From the NCBI GenBank assembly GCA_963580285.1, contig OY757011.1:200773644-200837643 (forward strand): a DNA stretch of 64,000 bases. The letters are read 5' to 3'. Each line of letters starts with the position of its first letter. Positions within the stretch are counted from its first letter, which is position 1. The translations under genes and the position numbers were made by a program. The notes beneath the pieces were generated by a model, which did no database searches, was not told where the DNA came from, and saw only the letters and a program-made list of their open reading frames with translations. Of this stretch, positions 1 through 9,439 are shown in pieces. Origin of the DNA: Lucinisca nassula. Lineage: Eukaryota; Mollusca; Bivalvia; Lucinida; Lucinidae.

Positions 1-345
1 TTTCCGGGGGTATACCTTATTTTTCTCATTTCTGCTCTAAAATATAGATTGTGGGTACTCGTTAGAACCGCCTCTGATATTTTTCTTATTTCTGCTCAAA
101 ATATAGTTTCTGCTCTAAAATATAGATTGTGGGTACTCGTTAGAACCGCCTCGATGAGGCGGTTCTAACGAGTGCCCACAATCTATTTTTTGAGCAGAAA
201 TAAGAAAAATATCAGAGGCGGTTCTAACGAGTACCCACAATCTATATTTTAGAGCAGAAATAAGAAAAATATCACCATTTTTCATCTTAAAATTTTCATT
301 TTTTCGGCGATAAAGGTGGCAATGTGTTTGTATAGGCGTGTTAGC
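1..345. mobile_element. Palindromic MITE-like element (family M1), partial, nested
   Basis: The sequence is a series of inverted repeats built on 'gtgggtactcgttagaacc' and its complement, framed by 'tttcttatttctgctc' and its complement. The core hairpin is repeated here, as if one palindrome had inserted into or duplicated inside another (arms at about 45-95, 120-170, 170-190 and 215-260). The right end 'tataggcgtgtt' resembles the other M1 ends at 1,126, 4,370 and 39,991. The left end lies outside the window. There is no coding capacity, so it would be non-autonomous. Confidence 0.6.
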
Positions 346-780
346 GTGATGGGTATGATATCGTAATGGAAGGCTAACATCATGCAGCATTTCCTCCCAA
401 TGAGAGTACAAAAAAAATAAATAAAAATAAAAATGTCTGATCAGGGTTTTTTTTTTTTTTTGCCGATGTCCTATTTTCTGGACAGCCAGGTATATATGTA
501 CATATTTATCACATTGTACCAGGAAGTCTGGGTTTTCAAAATTTTATTTTCAGATAATTCGTTCATTTGTTTGTTTGTCTGAAACCGCCACAAAAATATC
601 ACACTGATCTTTGTCTCGACTCTTTGTGTATCCTTCGTGGAAAGAAAGCCATATATACTGTTTAGGAACATAAATACTGATTACATATAACCAGGACGTA
701 GGTGTTTTATTAGGGTCGTGACAAACAAGCATGTGCTTACACGGAAAAGTGTAATTCTCTAAGTCAGGTTCCTGATGTTC
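1..780 (+). repeat. R tandem unit, partial copy 0
   Basis: This is the downstream end of a long repeat unit that recurs at 781-2,945 and 14,983-18,315. The shared landmark is 'tcagataattcgttcattt' at about 548, 2,695 and 18,165, followed by a stretch around 'ctttgtctcgactctttgtg'. The part from 430 to 745 matches about 2,570-2,945 in copy 1, and the part up to the 'gaaagtaggcc' motif also matches copy 2 (18,080-18,315). The unit joins copy 1 directly near 781 at 'tacagtcgaccc', so this boundary shows the R-R junction without the 12 kb block that separates copies 1 and 2. No coding frame is credible in it. Confidence 0.6.
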
Positions 781-820
781 AAGTACAGTCGACCCTCTTT
801 ATACCGACATTCGATATGAG

Positions 821-848
821 CCCCCCCCCCCCCCCCCCCCCCCCCCCC
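821..848. repeat. Poly-C run
   Basis: There are 28 consecutive C residues directly after the start motif of the R unit. The equivalent place in copy 2 (15,025-15,050) is only C-rich. Runs of this length are unstable and often misassembled. Confidence 0.95.
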
Positions 849-853
849 GCTTA

Positions 854-1126
854 ACGAAAACACGCCTATATAGTTTTGACCCACATGGACCCCACTTTTA
901 TATTGTAAAACTGGGGTTTATAGGGGTAAACCTTATTTTTCTTTTTATGCTCAAAATTATAGATTGTGGGTACCTGTTAGAACCGCCTCGATGAGGCGGT
1001 TCTAACGTGTACCCATAATCTATATTTTGAGTAGAAATAAGAAAAATATCACAATTTTTCATCTTAAAATTTTCGTTTTTAAGGCGGTAAAATTTACAAT
1101 GTAATTGAATAGGTGTAGTTTCGTAA
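854..1126. mobile_element. MITE-like element M1, full-length copy
   Basis: The ends are 'acgaaaacacgcctata' on the left and an imperfect inverse, 'aataggtgtagtttcgt', on the right. Inside is a near-perfect palindrome at about 935-1,050 centred on 'gaaccgcctcgatgaggcg'. A second inverted pair around 'ccccacttttat' and 'aaactggggttt' lies near the left end. There is no ORF. The same architecture occurs at 4,176-4,370 and 39,713-39,991, which supports a mobile non-autonomous DNA element. Confidence 0.65.
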
Positions 1127-1885
1127 TGATTTGTTAGAATCGTCTCGCCGAGGCTATTCAATCAACTGTTTACAACATTTATTTCTTGGAGAAATGCTTT
1201 TATTTTATACATAATAGTGGAATCAATGCGTATCTGAAACGGATAAAAGTGATATTTTCACAGTTTGAAAAATAATATGACCATGTTATTTTCACTGTAG
1301 CAGCCGGGACTACATTTCAGGTTTGTTTTCCGTATCAAATACAAGAAAATTACTTTTTTATATTTTTATATATAAATATTTCATCAACATAATTCATCAA
1401 GTGTGTTGAAAACACCACATTTTTTTTTATTTTACGAAGCATTTTGTTCAGTTACAGAACATCGCCAAAGTCATGGTCCTCATTGTAAGGCATCACGTGA
1501 ACAAGTCCGTGAAATGAAGACCCCCCTATACCCCACTTTATAAAGAGAAAACTGGGGTTTACGGGGAAATACATTATTGTTCTTATTTTTGATCCAAGAC
1601 ATAGGATGTGGGTACTCGTTAGAACCGCCTCATTGAGGCGGTTCTAACGAGCACCCACAACCTATGTTTGCTGTATTTGTAAGAAAAATATCACGAATTT
1701 TCATCAAAAAAGTAGCCATTTTGGAGATGTGAGAAATGCACTATGTCGCACGGGTCTGTTATCGTAATGTTTGGATAGATGAACATCGAAGGTTCCGCCC
1801 AGATAAAGCAGATGCGCAGTCTTAACTTAATCTTCACTGATCGCACTTGTATGAAGACACATTTTCGCTTGCCACATCTCTTATT

Positions 1886-2090
1886 TGAGCCAGCGCATGA
1901 CAAAACCTACGATAAGACATGTGCGCCCAACGAAGACTCAGATCAGCCTGCGCATCCGCGCAGTCTGATAAGAATCTACGTTGTGCGCTCTAATGATAGC
2001 TAAGGGCCCACTGCGCCTTCATGCACCAAGAGAAGTCTCTGGTTAGACTATATGGATGCGCAGGCTAGTCTGTGTCTTCGATGGACAAAC
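1886..2090 (+). repeat. Short dispersed repeat with inverted ends, copy 1
   Basis: The stretch contains 'gaagactcagatcagcctg' followed by 'gcgcatccgc' and, about 150 bp later, the imperfect complement 'gatgcgcaggctagtctg'. The copy in R unit 2 (17,697-17,890) is nearly identical. Repeats of this type are common in marine invertebrate assemblies and are often mistranslated as short proteins. I treat it as a MITE-like or foldback repeat, not as a gene. Confidence 0.5.
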
Positions 2091-2131
2091 CAAAGCAAGA
2101 AAGAAAATCTGGGTTTTTACTCTTTGGACGA

Positions 2132-2462
2132 CCGGCCCCGATAGCTCAGTTGGTAGAGTGTCCGCTCCGGGGAACGGGAGGTCTCGGGTTCGATCCCGGG
2201 CCGCGACATACCAAAGTCGTTAAAAATGGTACTAGCTGCTCCTCGTTTGGCACTCAGATTTACGGGGTAGAGCTAGGACTGGTCGATCCAGTGTCAGGAT
2301 AATGTGACTGGGTGTGGTATCATGTAATGTGTCTGGGACATGATACTTCAGTGAGGCAGCACTATAAACGTGAGCATTGAGCTCCCTGTCGCAACCAGAC
2401 ACCGTCGTGATATGACTGAAAAATTGTTGAAAGCGACGTTAAACCCGAATTCACACACACAC
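2132..2462 (+). mobile_element. SINE family A, full length, with 13 bp TSD
   Basis: The element has a tRNA-like head: A box 'tagctcagttgg' near 2,142 and B box 'ggttcgatccc' near 2,187. A ~220 bp body follows, then a tail ending 'agcgacgttaaacccgaa' and (ac)n. It is flanked by the direct repeat 'actctttggacga' at 2,119-2,131 and 2,463-2,475. The paralogous R unit at 17,939-17,951 has a single copy of that 13-mer and no SINE, so it is a true empty site. A second, antisense copy lies at 35,984-36,273. SINEs of this kind are Pol III transcribed and depend on a partner LINE. Confidence 0.9.
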
Positions 2463-2993
2463 ACTCTTTGGACGAAATCCATCGTGTGTATTTTGAACCA
2501 TATTTATTTTAGCCGTGGCAAGAGAAATATGTTTTGTAATATTTGAGGCAATAAGTATGCAGCATTTCCTCCCAATCAAAGCGCAAATTGTCTTATCCGG
2601 GTTTGTGACATATTTTCTGGACAGCCAGGCATACATGTACATATATATCAGATTGTACATGTACTAGGAAGTTTGGGTTTTCAAAACTTTTTTTTTCAGA
2701 TAATTCGTTCATTTATTTGTTTGTCTGAAACCACCACAAAAATTTAACTGAACTTTGTCTCGACTCTTTGTGTATCCTTTATGGAAAGTAACAAAGAGGG
2801 TTGGCGCGTCGTTAACTCGAAAACATCATCATTATGGAAAGTAAGCCATATACGGTTTAGGAACATAAATACTGACTACATATAACCAGGACGTAAGTGT
2901 TTTATTAATGTCGTGACAAACGAGCATGTGCTCACACGGAAAACAAAATCAGCACGTGTGTCCTCTATCCTCCCAGACAGGTTACAAACGTCC

Positions 2994-3185
2994 TGGGGTT
3001 GGTAACTCGAAGCTCTCTTAAGGCTTACGACGACCTTAAGTATATCTTAATCACCTCGTAGCGATTAGTGTGAGTAACTCTCACGTACCGTAATTTATGG
3101 AGACAACTTAACCATATCGTAAAGTTACGAACAACTCAGGCATGCCGTAACCTCATCTTAACTATTGCGAAAGAAACACACACTA
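2994..3185 (+). repeat. Left diverged inverted repeat of a ~12 kb inserted block
   Basis: It starts 'ctggggttggtaactcgaag'. Its complement ends the block at about 14,952-14,972. Co-linear matches inside the pair include 'accgtaa' followed by 'tttatgg', 'taaagttacga', and several 'cttaag' words. Overall identity is low except for the first ~20 bp, so this is an old pair. Sequence from 3,190 to 3,600 shows nothing recognisable. Confidence 0.5.
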
Positions 3186-3189
3186 CACA

Positions 3190-3600
3190 GAAGCATAAGA
3201 AAACAAGTTATACATCTATCTACTTTTTTTCTCGGCACACAGGGTTTCTTTTAGTAATGATATGCGATACATGTATTGTATGGTATTGTATTAAGGTAGG
3301 TGTATGCTATATTTAGCAGAATTTCCTGTATTCTCTCGGAAACCAAAGCATTCGAAATAACAACGAAACAAACCATTTTGCATGGGAGCGTATGGATCGA
3401 TCGCTAGATTTATTTAAACCGTCATCTGAAACATATACGACCACACTTTTGAACCTATACATCCTCAGTCTTTTGACTGACAATATTTTGTCTTTGAAAC
3501 GCACTTTTCAATAACATGATTCAAACATTATTTATGCAACATACAAAAGTTGCCACATGTACACGAACGATGTGGCCAGTAATCGATCCACCGCTAGAAT
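3190..3600. other. Unassigned AT-rich sequence
   Basis: I see no conserved frame, repeat or RNA in this stretch. Short open frames on the minus strand (3,313-3,504) have no recognisable motif. Confidence 0.5.
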
Positions 3601-3619
3601 GACCGATTTCCAGACACTT

Positions 3620-3778
3620 CGGTCCCACTACCACCTCGGCCCCTAGACAGGTCGGCCCAAAACCAAGTCGGCCCTATACACATCGGCCCTAGTCACCTCG
3701 GCCCTAGACACCTCGGCCCGCTGTCACCTCGGCCCCTAGACATCTCGGCCCCAAAGACACCTCGGCCCCACTTTTGAT
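3620..3778. repeat. 'ctcggcccctagacac' minisatellite
   Basis: About nine irregular copies of a 14-18 bp unit built on 'cctcggcccctagacac' are present. The same minisatellite occurs in the opposite orientation at 11,990-12,180. Confidence 0.85.
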
Positions 3779-3825
3779 ATCTGTTTATGGCATGAGCATT
3801 TATATCATGTTAAAATCGGCCACGC

Positions 3826-4086
3826 CCATCGGGACTTCAAGAAACCGACAGCCTTTGACATGAGTACTGGTAAACCGCTTAGAGGTTCTAAGCCTGGCAA
3901 GGAGAAGCGGTGCGAGTCGGACCGTTCATACTTATAAACCCTATTGGTTTCATTAGGCTGCAGGGCTTGAGATGTCATTTCATCTCAATGCCGCGTAAAA
4001 TTCCCACAAAATTGGAGGCAACGTCTCCAAAATGACCGATACAGTGTTGATTGGGGCGTTAAACGTCAATTCTAACAAACAAAACA
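3826..4086 (+). mobile_element. SINE-like family C, copy 1
   Basis: It belongs to a family that starts 'gcccatcggggcttgaa'. It includes 'tggtaaaccgcttagaggtt' and 'aggcttgagatgtcatttca'-type motifs and ends 'ggggacgttaaacctcaaat' plus (caaa)n. Other copies are at 10,064-10,364, 11,508-11,812, 13,260-13,562, 40,012-40,195 and 40,684-40,989. I cannot see a clear tRNA A/B box pair, so the promoter source is unknown. The tail and variable-length TSDs at other copies support retroposition. Confidence 0.75.
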
Positions 4087-4175
4087 TTATGTTAACAAGC
4101 TCGTGTAATGAAGACCCCGCTAAACCCCAGTTTATATGGGGAAAACTGGGGCCCATAGGGGCATACATTATTTAC

Positions 4176-4370
4176 ATCACGAAGACACGCCTTTATAATT
4201 TTGACTCCCTTGAACCCCACTTTTATATAGTAAAATTGGGGTTTACAGGGGTAAACCTTATTTTTCTTATTTGAGCAGAAATAATAAAAATACCACAATT
4301 CTTCCTCTTATAATGTTCGCCTTTTCGGCGGTAAATTTACAATGCATTTGTATAGGCATGTTTTCGTAAT
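4176..4370. mobile_element. MITE-like element M1, shortened copy
   Basis: The left end 'atcacgaagacacgcc' and right end 'ggcatgttttcgtaat' are imperfect inverted repeats. The central 'gtgggtactcgttagaacc' palindrome is missing here, leaving only the outer arms. A related inverted pair, 'aaaccccagttttat' type, lies just upstream (about 4,100-4,170). Confidence 0.55.
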
Positions 4371-4718
4371 TCTTATTTCTGCTCCAAGATACAGGTTGTG
4401 TGTTATATAATTTTGTTTTATGGAATCTTCTATTAAGTTGTTAGGAAACAAGATCAAATTATTTTATTGCTATTTTTATTTCATATAAAAATAACAAATA
4501 ACCAATGAGACGTTTATAATAAATATAACAACGCATACACGACATTTTTTCAGGTAAACTTGGACTACACTCTTAAGGACAGCTAATCCCCCGCCGCCTT
4601 CAACCGTGACGTTGACCTTGAGTCAGCATCACGAAAAGTGGGGTTTAGCGGGTTGTTCTAATTGTGAATATTTGATACTGACAGTCAAGGAGCCTTTCTA
4701 CAAGGAAAGATATAGGGC

Positions 4719-4964
4719 CATGAAGACTTTGCACTCGGTGCACATCCAGATCCATCTGATCTGGATCTACACTGTCACTCAGTTTGCGAATTTTAAATGA
4801 ATACAATATACATGTATCAAGTAATTTGCGGGTCTGATAGTCAGACATGTGACTAATAAATAATTCTATTAAATGAATAAATGAAGTATACAGTATACTT
4901 GTTACTGTCCGTCGTTAATTATGAGCTGAAATAACAATCAAATAGGAACTTCTAAATGTGTGAA
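4719..4964 (+). repeat. Host repeat H, left copy, interrupted by the Polinton-like element
   Basis: This stretch from 'tgaagactttgcac' to 'tgtgaa' is matched in direct orientation by about 9,907-10,420. Shared landmarks are 'atacatgtatcaagtaattt', 'gtgactaataaata' and 'aacaatcaaat'. The right copy continues through 'tgtgaaaattgataac' without the element, so it supplies the empty target site at 10,400-10,405. Confidence 0.7.
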
Positions 4965-5388
4965 AGTAGGGTAAAAGGGGGGGGGGGTGGGGCAATCTAG
5001 TCCTCAGGACTAGATTTCACCCTCTGACGTCATATCCGGCGGCCATCTTGGATCACGTGACATCCGGTCGACCATCTTGGATGACGTACATCCGGCCGCC
5101 ATCTTGAACCGTCGTCACGTCCTGTCAGCCATCTTGGATGACGTCTTAACGCGCCACTTGTATTGCGGTCGAGTTTATCGCTTTTGAAAAAAACGCGCCA
5201 TTTTTTTTCTCGCGATTTCGTATGCTATATTGTCGATGCACCTTCTAAGCGCAACTTCGGTCATTACCCCTTCGGATCCCCTGTCTGGGGTTTAAGCATG
5301 CGCGGGGAGGGGGAAGGCCTTTTTCGAACCCTAGAGCAATACTGTATTAACTGCCGGATACGCTATAGCCTCGTTTATTGTTTTAACA
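4965..5388 (+). repeat. Left terminal inverted repeat of the Polinton-like element
   Basis: Order from the outer end: G-rich run; a 19 bp palindrome 'tctagtcctcaggactaga' (about 4,997-5,015); a TGACGTCA word (5,025-5,032); then four 'ccatcttg' words each next to 'acgt' words (5,043-5,145), one as 'ggccgccatcttg'; then 'aacgcgccat', a homopolymer-rich stretch, and 'tcggatcccctgtctggggt'. The palindrome, the CRE-like and YY1-like words, and the spacing are kept in the right copy. Small differences are mainly in G, A and T runs and a short insertion near 5,352. Confidence 0.9.
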
Positions 5389-5389
5389 C

Positions 5390-7780
5390 GCTCGTGCTGT
5401 TTACCCTCACTACCTCCTCACTGCCTCCTCACTACCTCCTCAACGCCTCCTCAATACCGCCTCACCACCTCTCCATTGCTTCTTACTACGGCGAATTAAT
5501 TTGGGCCTGTTTGACATTGCCCTTATCGTCCCTATAAAACATCTTCAACAGTTATTCAACACGCATGCCCTGGTTACCCTCACTGCCTGCAGGATAGCGG
5601 CTTGCACTGGTAACCCTCATTGCCTCCTCAACGCCTCCACACTACAGCCTCACCGCCTCCGCATTACCTCCTCATAACCTTCTCACTACCTCCTCAAGGC
5701 ATCATCACTACCTCCTCAAGGCCTCCTCACTACCTCCTCACTGCCTCCTCATCGCTTCTTACTACGGAGAACGAGTTTGGGCATGTTCGGTGTTGCCCTT
5801 ATCCTCCCTTTAAAACATCTTCAACATTCATTCAACACGCATGCCCTGGTCACCCTCACTGCCTCCAAGTTACCGGCTTGCACTGGTAACCCATATTGCC
5901 TCCTCACCGCCTCCTTACTTCCTCCTCAATGCCTCCTGATTACCTCCTCACAGTCTCCTCATTACCTCATTACCTCCTCACTGCCTCTTCACTACCTCCT
6001 CAACGCCTCCTCACTACCTCCTCAACGCCTCCTCATTGCTTTTTACAACGGAGAACGAGTTTCGGCATGTTCGATGTTGCCCTTATCGTCTCTTTAAAAC
6101 ATCTTCAACAGTCACTCAACACACATGTGCTGGTTACCCTCATTGCCTCCAGGTAACCGGATTGCGAGGGTTACCCTCACTGTCTCCTCACCGCCTCCTC
6201 ACGGCCTCCTCACTGCCTCCTCACAGCCTCCTAACTCCCTCCTCACCCCCTCCTCCTCAATACCTCATCGCTTCAAGGACACTAGGGAGAACCAGTTTGG
6301 GTATGTTCAGTGTTGCCCTTATCGTCTCCTTAAACATATTCATGTTCTTTGAAAGAAACAAAAGAAAGGTTTGTTATACTTTTTAGTTTTTAAGTTAAAC
6401 ATTTGAGCTTTTTTGTGGTAATTCTGGAATATCTTTTCTTGTTTCTCTATCAAAATATGTGGCGACTTGTTAGAATCATCCTCATCAAGGCAATTCTACT
6501 AAGGCAATTCTACCATGAAGCATATGTTTTTGACAATAAAGAATGAAAATTATCCTGGTTATACCTCGTTGTCCGAATGGCTCTCCGTGATGTAGTGATT
6601 AAAAGCACAGCCTTAGTTTCCCACAGAGCCTTAGGAAACACAGGAATCTGCAGCAGTGCTTATTTTACGCCAAGTTTTTGCCATTGCACACATAAAATTC
6701 ACCACTGATAGATACTCATGTAGCGATAAGGACTAACATTTTTTTTCTCGGGGGCCAACTGGCCCCCTAACATTTAAGATTTAGGGGCCCAGCCATAACT
6801 TGGTTTTGAGGGGTCTATTTGGCGGCTCGTTTCGGAGAGATCTTTTTTTTTTTTGGAGGCATCTTGTAGGGGGTTCTTTCCATGAATCTTTTCAAGGGTT
6901 GTTCTATGATAATAAATTAGTCTCTAGATTGAAAAAATATTTGGCACGAATAGGGCTCGAACCTATGACCTCCTGCTTATCAGACAGGTGCTCTACCAAC
7001 TGAGCTAAAGTGCCTGGATATACTTTGTATGTATTACAATTATTTTAAACTGATGGCATTCTCCTTAATCATTTTCAACAAGCACTCAACATGCAAATGC
7101 TTGTTACCATCACTTGCCCCCCCCCCCCCCCCCCAGTTATCCCTCACTGCCTCCACACTACCGCCTTGCCGCCTCCTTACTACCTCCAAACTGCCTCCTC
7201 ACTACTTCCTCATGCCTCATCGCTTCTAGAGCACTATCGGAAACGAGTTTGGGCATGTTCGGTGTTGCCCTTTTCGTCTCCTTAAAACATTATCACTCAA
7301 CACGCTGGCGCTGGTTACCATCACTACCTCTGGGTTACTTCTCACTACCACCTCACCACCTCCTCGCCGCCTCCTCAATACCTTCCGACGCCTCACGCAT
7401 TCTAGAGCACTGTGGGAAACGAACTTTGGTTTGTTTAGATTTCATAACAATGAGCAGTATTGCATCATTCCAATATCCATTGATAGCAGTCGGAAACTCC
7501 ACGATTATTACCACTGACCTTGATCGACCCCGACTGGTTCTGACCGATTTCGAAAATCCCCTCAGTTTTCTGATCCATACTAGCCCCCGATACAGTCGGA
7601 TGCCATGGCTATATTTGTGCCTATTGTTTTAGCATGCTTGTGCCGGTTACAGTCAATGCCTCCTGGGCACCCTCACCAGCTCCTCACTACCTCCTCACCG
7701 CTTCCTCACTACCTTATTACCTCCTCTTCACTATCTCCTCTTAACGTCTTTAGTCATTGCCCAACACCATTCTCTTCCAA
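5390..7780 (+). repeat. Subterminal tandem repeats, (cctcctcacta)-rich
   Basis: Units of roughly 240-290 bp recur at about 5,390-5,560, 5,560-5,840, 5,840-6,110, 6,110-6,340 and 7,080-7,310, with degenerate traces to 7,780. Each unit has 'tggttaccctcactgcctcc', a variable number of 11 bp 'ctacctcctca' steps, then 'gagtttgggcatgttcgg' and 'ttgcccttatcgtc'. The last part also recurs in inverted form at 9,395-9,430, next to the right TIR. Frames through this region translate as leucine/proline/serine-rich peptides only because of the repeat, and I do not treat them as genes. Sequence from 6,340 to 6,940 shows nothing recognisable. Confidence 0.8.
6942..7014 (-). tRNA. tRNA-Ile(GAU)-like gene or pseudogene
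   Basis: The minus strand folds as a 73-nt cloverleaf. D arm is gctc/gagc with loop agttggta. The anticodon stem is cctgt/gcagg with loop ctgataa, giving anticodon GAU after U33. The variable loop is 5 nt, and the T arm is atagg/cctat with loop ttcgagc. The acceptor stem pairs at positions 1-5 but has two mismatches at 6-67 and 7-66. A run of six T on the transcribed strand starts about 4 nt after the 3' end, as expected for a Pol III terminator. GAU is not the usual nuclear isoleucine anticodon in animals (IAU and UAU are). It lies inside the Polinton-like element, so it may be cargo, a SINE head or a tRNA fossil. Confidence 0.55.
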
Positions 7781-8029
7781 TATCTGGGTGTATGGAGGCT
7801 ATGTGTGTGTGTGCTAGGTGGGGGCTGATGTTTCTACCTAATCATAACGTTTGAGAACAGCCTGGATCCGGTTTGGGCAAGATTCATCCGGATTTTTTTT
7901 TTATAGAATTTAATGTTATGTATCTTCCTCCTCCTCATTTATGCGAAAATCTCCGAAGCGGCCACATCGAGTAACATTTCAGGACAAATGAATATTTTTT
8001 TTTAAAATAAAAAATAACAAAAAGGTATC

Positions 8030-8782
8030 ATGTACGCTTGCCAAATTTGTTCCAAACAGTTCAAAAGGGGAGACAACATGCGTCGACACGTTAAAACCGT
8101 TCATGGGGACTTTAAAGATAATGACACGATAGATGATAGTGAGAGTCGAGAAACCTTAGAAGAGGAAGAAGGCGACGGTAAAAATGGTGGCGATGACACG
8201 AGTTTACAGGATTACACGGATGAGGAGGAGGAAATGGAGGAGGAGGAGGCAATAGAAGACAATAAAGAAGCAGATTCAGATGACTCTTGGCGTTTCTTGA
8301 TTGAGGAGGTGTTTGAGCGTTGTCAGTCAGAGTTTAATGAAAGAGTCGCCAAGTACATGCTGGACAAAGGGAAAGACCAAGAGGCAGCTAGGAAGAAAGT
8401 GTATGATATTATGTTACCCACGTACAGAAAAGTGCTGGCGAACATTTTTGTCAACGAAATGTTGTGGTTTGAAGCCATGAAAAAAGATCGTACTTACCTT
8501 ACTGTTAAACATATGGTATCTGATTTGAAACTTTGCGACGATTACGACACCGAGGATGCTTGGAAATCTGCCGTCAACAAACGCAAATTTTTGTTTGATA
8601 AAATCTTAGAAGAATACGACCCGCCAGAAGTATCAGATACCTGGGATTATGATAGAAAATCCGAAAAACAAGGAAAAACAGCGGAAAATAACAATTCACA
8701 GGAAGGTAGAGGAAGCGACAGATTAAAAGTCAACTTAGTGAGCCCATCGGAAGCGATCGCATTGAGAGCTAAGGAGGCCTGA
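8030..8782 (+). CDS. C2H2 zinc-finger / acidic protein of a mobile element
   Basis: This 250-residue frame begins with one classical zinc finger: Cys4 and Cys7, His20 and His25 (C-x2-C-x12-H-x4-H), with the basic stretch 'RGDNMRRHVKTVH'. Residues ~30-90 are strongly acidic (Glu/Asp runs), followed by 'DSDDSWRFLIEEVFERC' and a helical domain to about 205 with 'MLPTYRKVLANIFVNEML', 'KDRTYLTVKH' and 'AVNKRKFLFDKILEEYD'. The C-terminus is charged and probably disordered. Multi-copy proteins of this layout are, from memory, common in cnidarian, mollusc and fish genomes, but I know no assigned function. The finger suggests nucleic-acid binding and the acidic tract a nuclear or chromatin role; both are inference. 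Codons are used without stops over the whole length, unlike the repeat-derived frames nearby. The ATG is the first in frame after an A-rich leader; a poly(A) signal follows at 9,003. An upstream exon cannot be excluded. Confidence 0.75.
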   Translation: MYACQICSKQFKRGDNMRRHVKTVHGDFKDNDTIDDSESRETLEEEEGDGKNGGDDTSLQDYTDEEEEMEEEEAIEDNKEADSDDSWRFLIEEVFERCQSEFNERVAKYMLDKGKDQEAARKKVYDIMLPTYRKVLANIFVNEMLWFEAMKKDRTYLTVKHMVSDLKLCDDYDTEDAWKSAVNKRKFLFDKILEEYDPPEVSDTWDYDRKSEKQGKTAENNNSQEGRGSDRLKVNLVSPSEAIALRAKEA

Positions 8783-9439
8783 GTTATTACGCAAAGGCAG
8801 ATAACGTGGATTCGATGGTTTTACGCCGGAAGACACAGCTGAGATAGAAACAATGAAAAAACAAAGAAGCCGAACACCCTGGACAATTGTACAGAATGTG
8901 TAAAATGAACCTGTGAAACTGGACTCGACATAAAATATGTCTCTTTATTATTGTCAAATGTGTACATGTACTATGTTTTTTTCCCCTACTTTCGGAAAAC
9001 CCAATAAAAAAGAAATACTGTTTCGTCTTTTTTGATATTTCTTTCCGATATCTGGTCAATATTCTATGTTCGTCCTTGCCTCATTAATTTCTCCTTGAAC
9101 AGTCATTTTGTGTTATTTTAAATTTTTTTAAAACATTTGATATATGTGCAGTTGTTGAACAGAAACCCCAGTGCCCAAGTGACAGAAAATCGTCTGCTCA
9201 ATACTTTCACTTGTGCATTTTAAGTATTGAAAAAAGTCGCCTATAGACATTTTATAATTTACAATTTTACAAGGTCATAATATTTTTATTTTCTACTACT
9301 TTGTACTTAGTTAACTTATCAATGAAAAAAGTATAATGGGGTGGGACATGTCAATGTGAAATCAGATACTATTGTATCGTGTAATTGATGTGTAAGGAGA
9401 CAAAGGGCAACAAGCCCAAACTCGTTCCCCACTTCTGAT
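8783..9439 (+). other. Probable 3' untranslated region and inner flank
   Basis: After the stop codon the sequence is AT-rich and non-coding up to the right TIR. The inverted copy of the subterminal repeat ('caagcccaaactcgtt', about 9,410) marks the transition. Confidence 0.45.
9003..9008 (+). terminator. Candidate poly(A) signal AATAAA
   Basis: A canonical AATAAA lies ~220 bp after the C2H2 ORF stop, and a T-rich stretch follows at 9,020-9,045. Both the distance and the order fit a polymerase II 3' end. Confidence 0.4.

Larger units (their letters stand above)
781..2945 (+). repeat. R tandem unit, copy 1
   Basis: This second copy of the R unit aligns co-linearly with 14,983-18,315 in direct orientation. 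Both start at 'tacagtcgaccc', a motif that resembles the end of pogo/Tigger-like transposons by eye only. Both contain a palindrome at about 1,600-1,666 (17,390-17,456 in the other copy). Copy 1 differs by carrying an M1 element near 854-1,126 and a SINE at 2,132-2,462. It lacks the Tc1-like element that interrupts copy 2. The match to copy 2 ends near 2,835, but homology with copy 0 continues to about 2,945. Confidence 0.65.

Noticed and set aside
5163..7632. Leucine/proline/serine-rich frames of 60-170 codons
   Set aside because: They are translations of the 11 bp 'ctacctcctca' tandem repeat. Different frames give equally open peptides, and copies do not conserve any one of them.
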